DNA from: an uncultured Colwellia sp.
GTDB lineage: Bacteria; Pseudomonadota; Gammaproteobacteria; Enterobacterales; Alteromonadaceae
Reading direction: 5' to 3'
DNA length: 64,000 nt
NCBI GenBank assembly: GCA_913058245.1
Contig: CAJXQJ010000001.1
Location: forward strand, 62,001-126,000
This document shows, piece after piece, positions 28,005 through 36,945 of this stretch. The notes beneath the pieces were generated by a model. It was not told the DNA's origin. It ran no database searches and saw only the letters and a list, made by a program, of their open reading frames with translations. The number at the start of each line of letters is the position of its first letter. Positions within the stretch are counted from its first letter, which is position 1. The position numbers were made by a program, and so were the translations under genes.

Positions 28005-28084
28005 ATCGGTTAATTGTATCGATGATGTATACGGGGACCGTAATTTGATTTGCTCTTGTCCGAGTGTAGCACTTGTAAAGGTTA
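28003..28084 (+). pseudogene. Remnant of the gcvP 3' end (second attachment site)
   Basis: This stretch aligns without gaps to gcvP 19212-19293. Over 28007-28067 I count 55 of 61 identical bases, and most differences are at third codon positions. The translation [19 protein letters not shown] matches the gcvP C-terminus except Arg to Cys. No upstream gcvP sequence is present. Element 2 begins 30 bp after the shared GAGTGT, against 29 bp for element 1 at the real gene, so the fragment appears to have served as the attachment site of element 2. Confidence 0.88.
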
Positions 28085-28092
28085 GTAACTAC

Positions 28093-28097
28093 TTGAT
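28093..28097. repeat. Target-site duplication, left (TTGAT), element 2
   Basis: TTGAT directly precedes the TGAGG terminus and is repeated directly after the other terminus at 53765-53769. Confidence 0.88.
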
Positions 28098-28166
28098 TGA
28101 GGATCATTAATTAAGTTGGTTAACGATTTAATGAAGATGGTTATTTTAATGAAGTTGGTTAATTAA
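28098..28166 (+). repeat. Left end of element 2
   Basis: Three TnsB-type sites lie at about 28110-28123 (TTAAGTTGGTTAAC), 28131-28143 (ATGAAGATGGTTA) and 28150-28163 (TGAAGTTGGTTAAT). Order and spacing match the left end of element 1. Confidence 0.85.
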
Positions 28167-28182
28167 GCCTAACAGCAGTTTT

Positions 28183-28216
28183 AAAAGGCGAACCAGAAAT
28201 GGTTCGCCTTTTTTGT
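28183..28216 (+). terminator. gcvP-type terminator carried inside the left end of element 2
   Basis: AAAAGGCGAACC pairs with GGTTCGCCTTTT around AGAAAT with a T-run. It sits at almost the same distance from the element edge (85 bp) as the equivalent hairpin in element 1 (85 bp), and differs from it by one loop base. Confidence 0.88.
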
Positions 28217-28365
28217 TGTGCGTTTTTGATGCAGAGGAGTGTTTAATATGAAGAAGTTATACATTAATTTGTATTAGTTTTTTGTTTATTCTAAACGCTA
28301 TTTTAAGTCGCGAAGCGGACGATAGTTCTAACACTCTTCTGGATGAAAGTAAGCAAGATTGACTC
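28217..28365. other. Non-coding spacer between the left end and gajB
   Basis: 149 bp with no supported gene. It lies downstream of gajB, which is transcribed toward it. No clear terminator hairpin was identified for gajB. Confidence 0.4.
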
Positions 28366-29742
28366 TTAATCGTGATAGACAAAGCCTAATTCACCTATCG
28401 AATCCCTGACTGCCACCATATCTTCTTTTGCAAGTAAATCATGATCTAATGCTAAGACCAACCTCTTCTTGGCACGAGTAAGAGCGACATAGACTTTTTT
28501 CCATTCTTTATTAAAGCGTTTTGCTTTGCTAATACCATTTTGGGTTAAGTATTTCAGGGTATTAGAGCTAAGTATGATTACACACGTATCAGCATCCAAT
28601 CCTTTTATAGATTCGATACTTTGGACTTTAAATTGAACGTCATTTTTTGTGCAAGAATTGCACAGCTCATATAATTGGGCGAAATGCTGCTTATTAAGCG
28701 TCAATGAATGCCGAGTAATGAGGTTACCTATGGCTCGGTTATTATCTTCTTTGACTATATCGTCCATAAAGTCAGAAAGAGCGGCTTTAACAAACAAACC
28801 TTTGTCTTTCTTGTGGTTAGAATCACGAATCATTTCCTCGATCTCTCGTGGAAATGCGTGTTTGTATTTAGATGAAGTTGTATAGCGACCATTTTTTTTG
28901 TCGATACAAACAAGTTGATTTGTATCGATGTAGCTCGTTAGTAGCTCGTCGTATCTGCCATCAGTCGATTCTATGTACATGAGTTCACCGACCTCTTCTG
29001 ATAGTGACTCTTGTTGCTGATCTTCATAACAGAAACTGTTTGATAGCCTTAAGATCTCTGAAGGTACTCGTTTGGTTTTATTGTTTATTGGTAGTATGGT
29101 TGTGTATTCATTTGGAGCTATTTTTTTTATAAAAGTATCAAGATCTTGGGGGAACTTGATTGCTTGTTTTGGATCTCCGATCATGTACACGTAAATATTA
29201 TTGCTGCCTAGCACTTCGAAAAAGCTGAGAGCATCGTTATCTAAGTCTTGGACCTCGTCGATGAATACCTTATCAAAGCAACTCTCTAAAATAGCCAATA
29301 ATCTGCGAACTTTTGCTTTCTTCAATTTGTTGTTGTACTTACTGTTGGTTTCATCAACTATTTGTTTAGAAATGCTGTAGACACTCTCTGCATGAATTAC
29401 GTTCTTATCCTTTAAACGTTTTATGTGCCAGTTTTTGAACCTAACATTACTTGGTAACATCATTATTGATGTGTCGTTATACACATCACCTAGAGTGAAT
29501 GATGAGAATGGGTAGATGATTTCGTTCAACAGGAAACTATGTACGGTCTGTATACAGAGGTTCGGCGGAATAAAGCCATGTTGTTTGATTATCTCTTGTT
29601 CTATCTTCGCTGTTGCTGAGTTTGTGTATGTCAGTGCAAATGTATTTTTGTGACCAGTACAAGCTTTGATATGAGCTATCAAAGTCTTTGCTAAGCCATA
29701 AGTTTTTCCCGCACCAGCTCCAGCAATCTGGACTTCAATCAT
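28366..29742 (-). CDS. gajB: Gabija GajB: UvrD/Rep-like superfamily 1 helicase
   Basis: This is the helicase subunit of the Gabija anti-phage system. The 458-residue protein has Walker A QIAGAGAGKTYG (about 5-16), motif Ia-like TYTNSATAKIE, Walker B FIDEVQDLDND (about 158-168), GDPKQAI (motif III) and the C-terminal motif VI VALTRAKKRL (about 422-431). The length suits GajB (about 490 in the reference system), shorter than true UvrD. It overlaps the upstream gajA by 4 nt. In Gabija, GajB works with GajA to sense and cut phage DNA when nucleotides are depleted; that role is from the known system. Confidence 0.88.
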   Translation of the reverse strand: MIEVQIAGAGAGKTYGLAKTLIAHIKACTGHKNTFALTYTNSATAKIEQEIIKQHGFIPPNLCIQTVHSFLLNEIIYPFSSFTLGDVYNDTSIMMLPSNVRFKNWHIKRLKDKNVIHAESVYSISKQIVDETNSKYNNKLKKAKVRRLLAILESCFDKVFIDEVQDLDNDALSFFEVLGSNNIYVYMIGDPKQAIKFPQDLDTFIKKIAPNEYTTILPINNKTKRVPSEILRLSNSFCYEDQQQESLSEEVGELMYIESTDGRYDELLTSYIDTNQLVCIDKKNGRYTTSSKYKHAFPREIEEMIRDSNHKKDKGLFVKAALSDFMDDIVKEDNNRAIGNLITRHSLTLNKQHFAQLYELCNSCTKNDVQFKVQSIESIKGLDADTCVIILSSNTLKYLTQNGISKAKRFNKEWKKVYVALTRAKKRLVLALDHDLLAKEDMVAVRDSIGELGFVYHD

Positions 29743-31436
29743 GACAGAGCCTCGATAACCTCTGCGATGTGGGCTGGTAACTTGATATCTAATGGGTTCT
29801 TTTCCTCAACCATCGCATCACATACATCCAGCATTCTTGCTGTTTTACCATTAATCATGTGATCGGACACTTCTTTAAGATTACCTTCCATATCAAATAA
29901 GCCATTTAGCAAGGCTAGGTTGTCTTCTGCTTCTACTAAATCAATTTCAAGAGTGTAATTTGTCGTTGTTCTTACAGTGACATTCTCGTGGGCTGCATCA
30001 TAAGCATCATGTCTGGCTTTAGCTGCTTCTGAATTGTCATAATCACGGATAACACCAATTTTCTTGCTCTGGTTATCTTTGTTCAAGGTGAGCCATATAT
30101 CTAAGAAAGTGGTGTAACCACGCTGACCAATTGGAATAATATCAATATCGTTAAGTGCTGGTTGTTTTGATAAATATGTGCTGATCAGCATTTCTTCAGT
30201 AGGCCCCTCTACGAGAATGACTTTGTTTGCGAACAGAAGCTTTAATATGTCGAAATTAGGTCTCTTTCTTAGGTAGTCAACTAGCTTAGTTGGTGCATCG
30301 GACAGACTAATTGCTTTTTCGCCAGTGAAAGCTAGAACATTTGAGATTTGCAGTTTGTTAATGATCGACGGGTTATGGGAAGAAATGATAGTTTGCACAA
30401 GCGAACCACTGTTGCTTGAGCTTTTCTCTATAAAATCTCTTACTAAACGAAGGTTATTAACGCTCAAGTGTGCTTCTGGTTCTTCTATACAGCATAAGTT
30501 GAATGTATCACCACATGACTTGTAGTAAGCAAACAGAATGAGTATGTAAATAAGGTTTCGTTGCCCCAAGCCTTTTTGGTACAGAAATTCATTACCGTAT
30601 TTCAAAGTGATATTCGATAAGATGTTCTTCAAGTTAGGCAGGTTAGGAGTACACTCAAGCTGCTCGATAATACTGTCGTAGTTTTCAAAATCTTCATTAG
30701 TTCCAATGACTTTGTCGAATGTTTCGGTCTTTTCAATAGCATTAAAGAACTCAGAGTATGCTGTGTTGATCTGACCTTTATCATCATCGTCTAGTGTATT
30801 CATAAGCAGCTTTGTGAAAATACTATTGGACTTCATTGAACTGCTTTCTGAGAAGTCATCTCGCTCGGCATTGATACTATGGACACTGACGTGTTTTAAA
30901 TCACTGTATGCAATAGACTTTTCGTTGTTCACAGATATGACTTGGTAGTCGTATAGCTCAACGGGGAGAGTAAACCAGTTAATATCATCAAGAGTCTTAC
31001 CAGCGAGCGATTTCTTCACGACCTCAAGCAAGTCTTTGTCGTCTTTAGGCTTAAAGTCATATCTTATTTGGTAACTTTCTTCATCGCCATCAGCAACAAT
31101 CCACTTAGCTAGCAGCGCTGTTTCATAAGCGTCTTTCGGATCAGCGAACTCCACGGTTACTGACACCTTAGGGACCTTCTGAAGTTGATTATCTTCAGCA
31201 TCGCCATTGACGACTGACGTTAGAAAATCAATAACGGCATCTTTGTTGATGTCAGAAACACTCAAACGCTTCTGGTTGAAGTCTATTTGATTGCCGCTTA
31301 ACGGTAATGAAAGTGCGGTGAAAAAGTTCGTCTTACCTGTATCGTTTTCACCAATGACAACTGTTAGCTGTTGAAGTTGAGCTTCGAAAGAGCGAAAGCT
31401 ACGGTAGTTGTTGATTGTTACCTTTCTGATATACAT
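29739..31436 (-). CDS. gajA: Gabija GajA: OLD-family ATPase-TOPRIM endonuclease
   Basis: This is the nuclease subunit of Gabija. From ATG 31436 the protein has 565 residues, close to reference GajA. The N-terminal ABC-type ATPase shows FRSFEAQLQQLTVVIGENDT with Walker A GENDTGKTNFF (about 29-39), an ABC-like signature region, and Walker B CIEEPEAHLS (about 312-321). The C-terminal TOPRIM domain shows VILVEGPTEE (about 405-414) and the acidic VIRDYDNSEAA. An in-frame ATG at 31448 is possible, but GGAAA spaced before 31436 and the N-terminus MYIRKVTINNYRSF favour the latter. It is the first gene of a two-gene operon, with an 11-G tract in its upstream region. Confidence 0.88.
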   Translation of the reverse strand: MYIRKVTINNYRSFRSFEAQLQQLTVVIGENDTGKTNFFTALSLPLSGNQIDFNQKRLSVSDINKDAVIDFLTSVVNGDAEDNQLQKVPKVSVTVEFADPKDAYETALLAKWIVADGDEESYQIRYDFKPKDDKDLLEVVKKSLAGKTLDDINWFTLPVELYDYQVISVNNEKSIAYSDLKHVSVHSINAERDDFSESSSMKSNSIFTKLLMNTLDDDDKGQINTAYSEFFNAIEKTETFDKVIGTNEDFENYDSIIEQLECTPNLPNLKNILSNITLKYGNEFLYQKGLGQRNLIYILILFAYYKSCGDTFNLCCIEEPEAHLSVNNLRLVRDFIEKSSSNSGSLVQTIISSHNPSIINKLQISNVLAFTGEKAISLSDAPTKLVDYLRKRPNFDILKLLFANKVILVEGPTEEMLISTYLSKQPALNDIDIIPIGQRGYTTFLDIWLTLNKDNQSKKIGVIRDYDNSEAAKARHDAYDAAHENVTVRTTTNYTLEIDLVEAEDNLALLNGLFDMEGNLKEVSDHMINGKTARMLDVCDAMVEEKNPLDIKLPAHIAEVIEALS

Positions 31437-32456
31437 AAGAATTTCCATATAAAAACATACAAGCGTTAGTAAGGCTAATGTATCACAGAAAGTAAAATGA
31501 AATAAAAAACAAACTGTATATTGCTGTGACTATTTGAACAAATATCGGGGGGGGGGGATCTTACATTTGTGCCAGTATCATTAATGGTGTTAACCCCTGT
31601 TAAATATTTGTTGTTTTAGCTGCGGTCTACGGCTCTTAAACTATATCTAGATTACAGTCAAAGCTAACTTCATGTTTATTGTCAGTGCCGTTCAGAGGTT
31701 CCCGACACCTAGCCGATTGTCCTGAATATTTGAGAGTCATAGTGTTTTATATTGAATTTGATAGAAATAAATTTTTCTACTGTAAATTTTTAAAAACAAG
31801 TGCTCCTTATATAATTGAGGACAATAAAAAATATATATTACCGAGATTATTTCTTCTCACCGATCGCTTTAATCTACATGGTTATCTTCTCATTTCAGAG
31901 AAATGAGGTATACCGACGCTAAAGCGTCGAAGGTATCCAGTAGCCACTTTTACCTCCTAATAAATCAGTCAAAGTGATAGATCTACACATTGCTAATTCC
32001 CCCTTATAAAGCTCAACTAGTCGAATGTTAGTGCGTAGCAAAAACTGTGAAATCTAAGCATTTTTGAAAATATAATCACTTTTTTAAAATTATTTTCATT
32101 ATATTTTTATAAAAATAATTACTACTTACCTCTAATTTAATAATGACACTGTAGATCGTTAATTAAATAGTAATTACCTACCCAAACATTCTTTCTAAAC
32201 CCTATCAATTAGTTAACAGTTCTTTGTGAAAATCTTGATTTTTTATGAAAAACTGATTGTTTACTTACTATGTTAATAAGTAATGTTAATGTCAAAATAT
32301 CTAATAAAATCAATGGGTTGATCGTATTTTTTCTTAGTGTTATAAGTCTTTTTATATTCACGTTATGAGATTCTAAATATGAAAAATTTTATTCAAACAT
32401 TAACTTTTTATCACCTTTTATCTGAAGCCTCAGTAAACAATTAAGAGGTGAGATAA
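31437..32456. promoter_or_regulatory. Divergent promoter region between gajA and tnsA, with an 11-G tract
   Basis: This 1-kb AT-rich region separates gajAB (minus) from the tns operon (plus) and should hold both promoters. It contains an uninterrupted run of 11 G at 31547-31557, about 110 bp upstream of gajA, and a hairpin near 31929-31942 (GACGCTAAAGCGTC). A 75-codon plus-strand ORF at 31679-31906 has no recognisable feature and is not supported. A GAGGTGAGATAA segment before 32457 gives the tnsA ribosome site. Confidence 0.55.
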
Positions 32457-33272
32457 ATGAGAGTAAAAATAAATAAAGCTACAGGGAGTATAAGAAAGTG
32501 GATTGATTTTATGGCAAAGGGAGAGTTTCAACCGATCATAAAAGTTTGGAGTGGTCCCAAAGGAACTAGAAGACACTTCTTTAGAGGCGTTAAAGCAGAC
32601 CGTAATCATCACTTTTTATCTGATGGTGAGTATCGTGCAGGTATCTATTACGAATCCCTTCCGCATATTATCGATTATTTTGAACAGTTCCCACTATGGG
32701 ACATTGAGCGAGCAATTAAAATAGCGAATGAAATGGGCGGTAAATACCCTCAAGATAGTGATGGTGAGGCTTACATCATGTCTACAGATTTATTATGCCG
32801 AGAATACGATCCAATCCAAAGGAAAGTGATTCAAATAGCTCGTTCATATAAACCAATGGATTCACTTGATTTTAAATCAAAACATCCGATTTCCGTACAT
32901 CGTACTTTGTTCAAGCTTGAATTGGAGCGTAGGTACTACGAGGAACTAGGGATTTTATATCGGCTCATAACTGATGCTCATATCTCTAAAATTTGTGCCC
33001 ATAACCTAAAAGCACATCGAGAGTCTGCAAAATACAAAAATGAATTTATTGAGCATGAAGAACGGTTTTTATATGAATTCGTAAATTTATGTTTAGTTAA
33101 TGAAAGTGATGAAGTAAAAGTTAACCTGGAAAAGCTAACATCCAAATTAATGCTGTCTTACTCTGATTTATATGCTTTGTTCCAATGGGGAATTTGGACT
33201 CATCAAATACCAGCAAATCTTGAAGTTAAAATAAATCCATATAGACCTCTTATCCTTAAAGAGGTCGCATAG
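32457..33272 (+). CDS. tnsA: Tn7-like transposase subunit TnsA (endonuclease)
   Basis: TnsA cuts the 5' ends of the element and, with TnsB, allows cut-and-paste transposition. The 271-residue protein has the restriction-enzyme-like core with E66 (AGIYYESLPH), D111 (STDLLCREYD) and K132 (ARSYKP). These are almost at the positions of E63, D114 and K132 of Tn7 TnsA. The C-terminal part (about 170-271) resembles the winged-helix region. It is the first gene of tnsABC-tniQ-tnsD, 1 bp before tnsB. Confidence 0.88.
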   Translation: MRVKINKATGSIRKWIDFMAKGEFQPIIKVWSGPKGTRRHFFRGVKADRNHHFLSDGEYRAGIYYESLPHIIDYFEQFPLWDIERAIKIANEMGGKYPQDSDGEAYIMSTDLLCREYDPIQRKVIQIARSYKPMDSLDFKSKHPISVHRTLFKLELERRYYEELGILYRLITDAHISKICAHNLKAHRESAKYKNEFIEHEERFLYEFVNLCLVNESDEVKVNLEKLTSKLMLSYSDLYALFQWGIWTHQIPANLEVKINPYRPLILKEVA

Positions 33273-33273
33273 T

Positions 33274-35535
33274 ATGTTTCATAAACACACCATTATTCAT
33301 ACAGAAAAAAACTCAATAAATTTATTGGTTGTTGATGTTAACTATCAACATGGAAAAATTGCTTATTTTGATCTGAATCAGCAGCCTAAAGCCCGTAAAT
33401 CATTATCTAAAGATCCAAAACGTTCACCGGTAAGACCTAGCCGGGTACAAAGTAAGCCATTGTGTGCAAGCATAGACGAATTCAATCGCCATATTTCTAA
33501 ATATGATTATTTAGTAGAAAAAACTGAGTACCAAAATGGTCTTTATATACCTAAGCAATTACCGAAATTAGAGCGAGAACGAATAATATCTGAAAGAAAG
33601 CAAGACACTAAAGACCGTTATGATCTAATCGCTCCTATTGTTGAAGATGATGAAAAACGTTACGAGTACCTCTATACCAATTTAGCATCGCATCATATCA
33701 AAACATTAAGTTTATCAACTGGTGTCAATGCGGTTCATATTGCACGTTTATTGTCTCAGTACTTCTATAGAGGTGCATGTTTAGAGGCGATGTACCCAAA
33801 CTATCGATATTGTGGCTGTAATTATCAGCCTATTTCTGATTTTTCGGAAAACTCACCGAAGCGAGGAAGGCATGCAACATCTACAGCATACCGTAATAGA
33901 TTGCCCGAAGATGAAAAGAATATTGAAGAGTTCCTTAGACGATTGGGTAAGAAGATGTTTAATCGTATTGATTACACCCAAATGTATCGCCTTTATGATT
34001 TTTACTATCAAAGTGTAGAGGTCAGTATTAAGGGGGATGATGGTGTAAAAACATCAAGGAAAGTACCTAAAGCTCAGTCTGACTCGATTTCTTATCAAAT
34101 GTTTTATTACTACATTAAATTGTTAGAGAAAAATCAATTGTTTTCATGGAGTAAAAATGGAGAAAGGCATTTTTTACGTGAATATGAAAGCCGCTTTGGT
34201 CGTGCTCGTGATGGGGTTTATGGGCCTTCTTTTAGGTATGAAATAGATGCCACGCTTGAAGATGTCTATTTAATTTTTCCATATTTTCTTGATCAGAAAT
34301 TTACTTCCGGTAGACCCACAACTTATAGAGTTTCATGCGTTTACTCAGGCATGGTTGTCGGTATTCATGTGGGAATAGGAGGGCCAAACTGGCAAGGCGT
34401 TTTACAAGCAATATACAACGCATGTACTGACAAGGTTAAATTTTGTGCATTGTATGGCATCACCATTAATTTTGAACAATGGCCTTGTGACGTTGTATGT
34501 TCTGAGTTGACTATCGATAACGGTGTTGAGTACCCATCTAAAAACATGGCTACTTTTTTAGATGCAAAATTGGGAGTGGATTGTATCAATTATACCGCTA
34601 TTTACTCTGGTAAAAGCAAAGGAGGCGTTGAAGGCGGCTTTCAAGTAGATAAACGAGAAGTCGTGCAATTTATGCCCGGCTATGTTGAAAGAATGCCTGA
34701 GAAAGGAGATGTGCATGCATCTCAATTTGCTAGATATACCTACCGCGAATTTGTTCAGCTACTTATTGCTCAAACTCTCATCAGAAACAATGAAGTCTTC
34801 AAGAATAACATACATGACCAAGTAATGTCTGAGCAAGGAGTAGCGTCTACCTCGTTGGCTGTTTGGAACTTTGGCATGAAACACTATATGAACAATGGTA
34901 GAGGTAAAAGGTTTCCTGAAAGCCAGTTAATGTTTGCATTACTTCCGTCAGGCCAGGCTACAACTAACTCGCGTGGAATTATATTTAAAGGGCTAAATTA
35001 CTCTTGCTCTTTTGCTGCCTCAAAAGGCTGGTTAACAGATAGCAAAAAACGAACTGTTAAAAGACTAGATGTTCGCTACTTTGATGGCGACACCAATCAA
35101 ATTTGGTATCAATTTGAAGATAAAATCTATACCGCACAGTTGAATGATCATTCAGGTGTATATGAGAACCGTAGCTGGTTTGATGCACTTCACCGGTTAC
35201 AGCTTTATGACAAAGAACGTGTGCTGCAAGCAGAAAAAGAGCGAGAGGCAAGGTTTAAACAACAAGAGCTTACATCTGATATTTCCCAACAAGCAAAAGA
35301 GCGTCTTAAGAACTCAAAGCCAGGGAAAAGTAAATCTCCTAAAAAAGGCATCAGCACGTTGAAATACTTAGAAAAGAAATTCCAAGATCATAAAACTTCT
35401 TCACTTCTAAGAACAGTGCTTGGCAAGCCTAATGAGTCAGGAAGCTATGACCTAACACCACCAAACAATACAAATGCATATAACCAATCACAACAAAATA
35501 CACTGAATAAAATGTACGGAGAACATCATGGTTAA
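33274..35535 (+). CDS. tnsB: Tn7-like transposase subunit TnsB (DDE transposase)
   Basis: TnsB binds the repeated end sites and carries out 3' strand cleavage and joining. The 753-residue protein has N-terminal DNA-binding regions, then an RNase H-like core with DDE residues near D325 (RYEIDATLEDVY), D415 (ELTIDNGVEY) and E453 (GGVEGGFQVDK). The C-terminus (about 645-753) is basic and proline/serine-rich, the part that contacts TnsC in Tn7. It ends 8 bp inside tnsC, so the two are translationally coupled. Confidence 0.93.
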   Translation: MFHKHTIIHTEKNSINLLVVDVNYQHGKIAYFDLNQQPKARKSLSKDPKRSPVRPSRVQSKPLCASIDEFNRHISKYDYLVEKTEYQNGLYIPKQLPKLERERIISERKQDTKDRYDLIAPIVEDDEKRYEYLYTNLASHHIKTLSLSTGVNAVHIARLLSQYFYRGACLEAMYPNYRYCGCNYQPISDFSENSPKRGRHATSTAYRNRLPEDEKNIEEFLRRLGKKMFNRIDYTQMYRLYDFYYQSVEVSIKGDDGVKTSRKVPKAQSDSISYQMFYYYIKLLEKNQLFSWSKNGERHFLREYESRFGRARDGVYGPSFRYEIDATLEDVYLIFPYFLDQKFTSGRPTTYRVSCVYSGMVVGIHVGIGGPNWQGVLQAIYNACTDKVKFCALYGITINFEQWPCDVVCSELTIDNGVEYPSKNMATFLDAKLGVDCINYTAIYSGKSKGGVEGGFQVDKREVVQFMPGYVERMPEKGDVHASQFARYTYREFVQLLIAQTLIRNNEVFKNNIHDQVMSEQGVASTSLAVWNFGMKHYMNNGRGKRFPESQLMFALLPSGQATTNSRGIIFKGLNYSCSFAASKGWLTDSKKRTVKRLDVRYFDGDTNQIWYQFEDKIYTAQLNDHSGVYENRSWFDALHRLQLYDKERVLQAEKEREARFKQQELTSDISQQAKERLKNSKPGKSKSPKKGISTLKYLEKKFQDHKTSSLLRTVLGKPNESGSYDLTPPNNTNAYNQSQQNTLNKMYGEHHG

Positions 35536-36943
35536 TCGAATAGAAGCTGACTATAGAGAATTTTCAATTCCTACATTTCAAGGAAACCCATTAATTTCAG
35601 CTATCAGAAAGGCAACTACATTAGAAGATTTCACTAAAAAGTTGTCATATCAGCCGGAATTTCAAGAAGGGTTTGATGATTTTGAGCGAGAGTTGCAAGT
35701 TGAATTAATTGATTCAACGTACATTGTTCCACTCGAACTTTATGCTCTTTACAAGGCAATTGTGAAGAACATTCTCATTGGTTATAAACATAGAAACCCT
35801 GTTTCTAGAGACATGAAGCATGAACAACATTTAGTTAGCGTTCAAGAAGGTTATCACTTTCCGGTCGAAAAGAACTTATCTAAATGTATTTCAATTCTTG
35901 GTCATTCAGGCACAGGAAAAACGTTATCAATTAGAAGTTGTTTTTCATTTTTACCTCAGGTCATTGAGCATAGTATATACCAAGATGAGCCAGTCAAATT
36001 CGATCAAATTGTCTATATAGAGTTTCAAGCACCTGTGACAAAAACTACAAGGGGCTTCGTCCTATCGTTCTTTCTAGCGATAGATAGTGTGATAGATACT
36101 TTCTATTATGAAGAATGGAAAGGTAAAAGTACTTCGGTGCCATTATTGATTCAAGAAGCAAAAAAGGTAGCGTTAAATCATCATGTTGGTATAGCTTTCA
36201 TCGATGAAATACAGCGCTGTGCATACAGCAAAGATAAGGCTGAAAAAGCTGATTTTGCGACACTAGAGTTTATTGACGACTTTTTTAATTCTGTCGGTAT
36301 TCCAATGATTGTTGCGGGAACTTTTAAAGCGAAACCACTATTTGATGTCACAATGAGTACAACACGCCGTTTAAGTTCAGCTCGAAGCTTCAAATATTTA
36401 TGTATTCCAAATGATTTATTTTTACTAGAAAAGGGGGAGTTATCATTTTGGTCAATATTCATTGATAAGCTTTATTACCCAGAGTTACTCGAAGGTGATT
36501 TTTCATTTGATATCGCATTTAAAGAAAAAGTCTATGAATTAACTATTGGCTTGCCGGCTCTCACGATACGACTTTTTCGCTTAGCCTATGAACATGCAAT
36601 AGATACTGGAATAGAGAGTCTATCTGTAGAGCTATTAGAAGAAGTGTTTCACCTGCAATTTGAGCTACTTCAACCAGCAATTAAAGCATTACGAGATGGA
36701 GAAAGCGGGGGATACGAGGACTTGCTGCCATCAGGAGCGTTTAAGACCAAAGAAGAGTTCCTTATCGGAGAAGTGATCGATAAAGCGATTAAGGAAGATG
36801 AAAAGCAACAAAGTGGTGAAGACGATGATGGTTTAGTTGTTGAGTTTGAAGCTGTCACTCAGGATGTTATACCTGCCATCGATTTAAGGAATTTAAGCAG
36901 CTTATCAACAGATGAATTAACTGACATTTTGGGAGATAAATAG
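35528..36943 (+). CDS. tnsC: Tn7-like AAA+ regulator TnsC
   Basis: TnsC is an AAA+ ATPase that assembles on target DNA and connects TniQ/TnsD to the transposase. The 471-residue protein has Walker A GHSGTGKT (about 125-132) and Walker B AFIDEIQR (about 223-230), followed by a sensor region (VAGTFKAKPLF). The acidic C-terminus (about 420-471) is typical of a partner-binding tail. It overlaps tnsB by 8 bp and ends 2 bp before tniQ. Confidence 0.93.
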   Translation: MVNRIEADYREFSIPTFQGNPLISAIRKATTLEDFTKKLSYQPEFQEGFDDFERELQVELIDSTYIVPLELYALYKAIVKNILIGYKHRNPVSRDMKHEQHLVSVQEGYHFPVEKNLSKCISILGHSGTGKTLSIRSCFSFLPQVIEHSIYQDEPVKFDQIVYIEFQAPVTKTTRGFVLSFFLAIDSVIDTFYYEEWKGKSTSVPLLIQEAKKVALNHHVGIAFIDEIQRCAYSKDKAEKADFATLEFIDDFFNSVGIPMIVAGTFKAKPLFDVTMSTTRRLSSARSFKYLCIPNDLFLLEKGELSFWSIFIDKLYYPELLEGDFSFDIAFKEKVYELTIGLPALTIRLFRLAYEHAIDTGIESLSVELLEEVFHLQFELLQPAIKALRDGESGGYEDLLPSGAFKTKEEFLIGEVIDKAIKEDEKQQSGEDDDGLVVEFEAVTQDVIPAIDLRNLSSLSTDELTDILGDK

Positions 36944-36945
36944 AC

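Noticed and set aside
31679-31906. 75-codon ORF between gajA and tnsA
   Set aside because: AT-rich, no recognisable feature, in a divergent promoter region.
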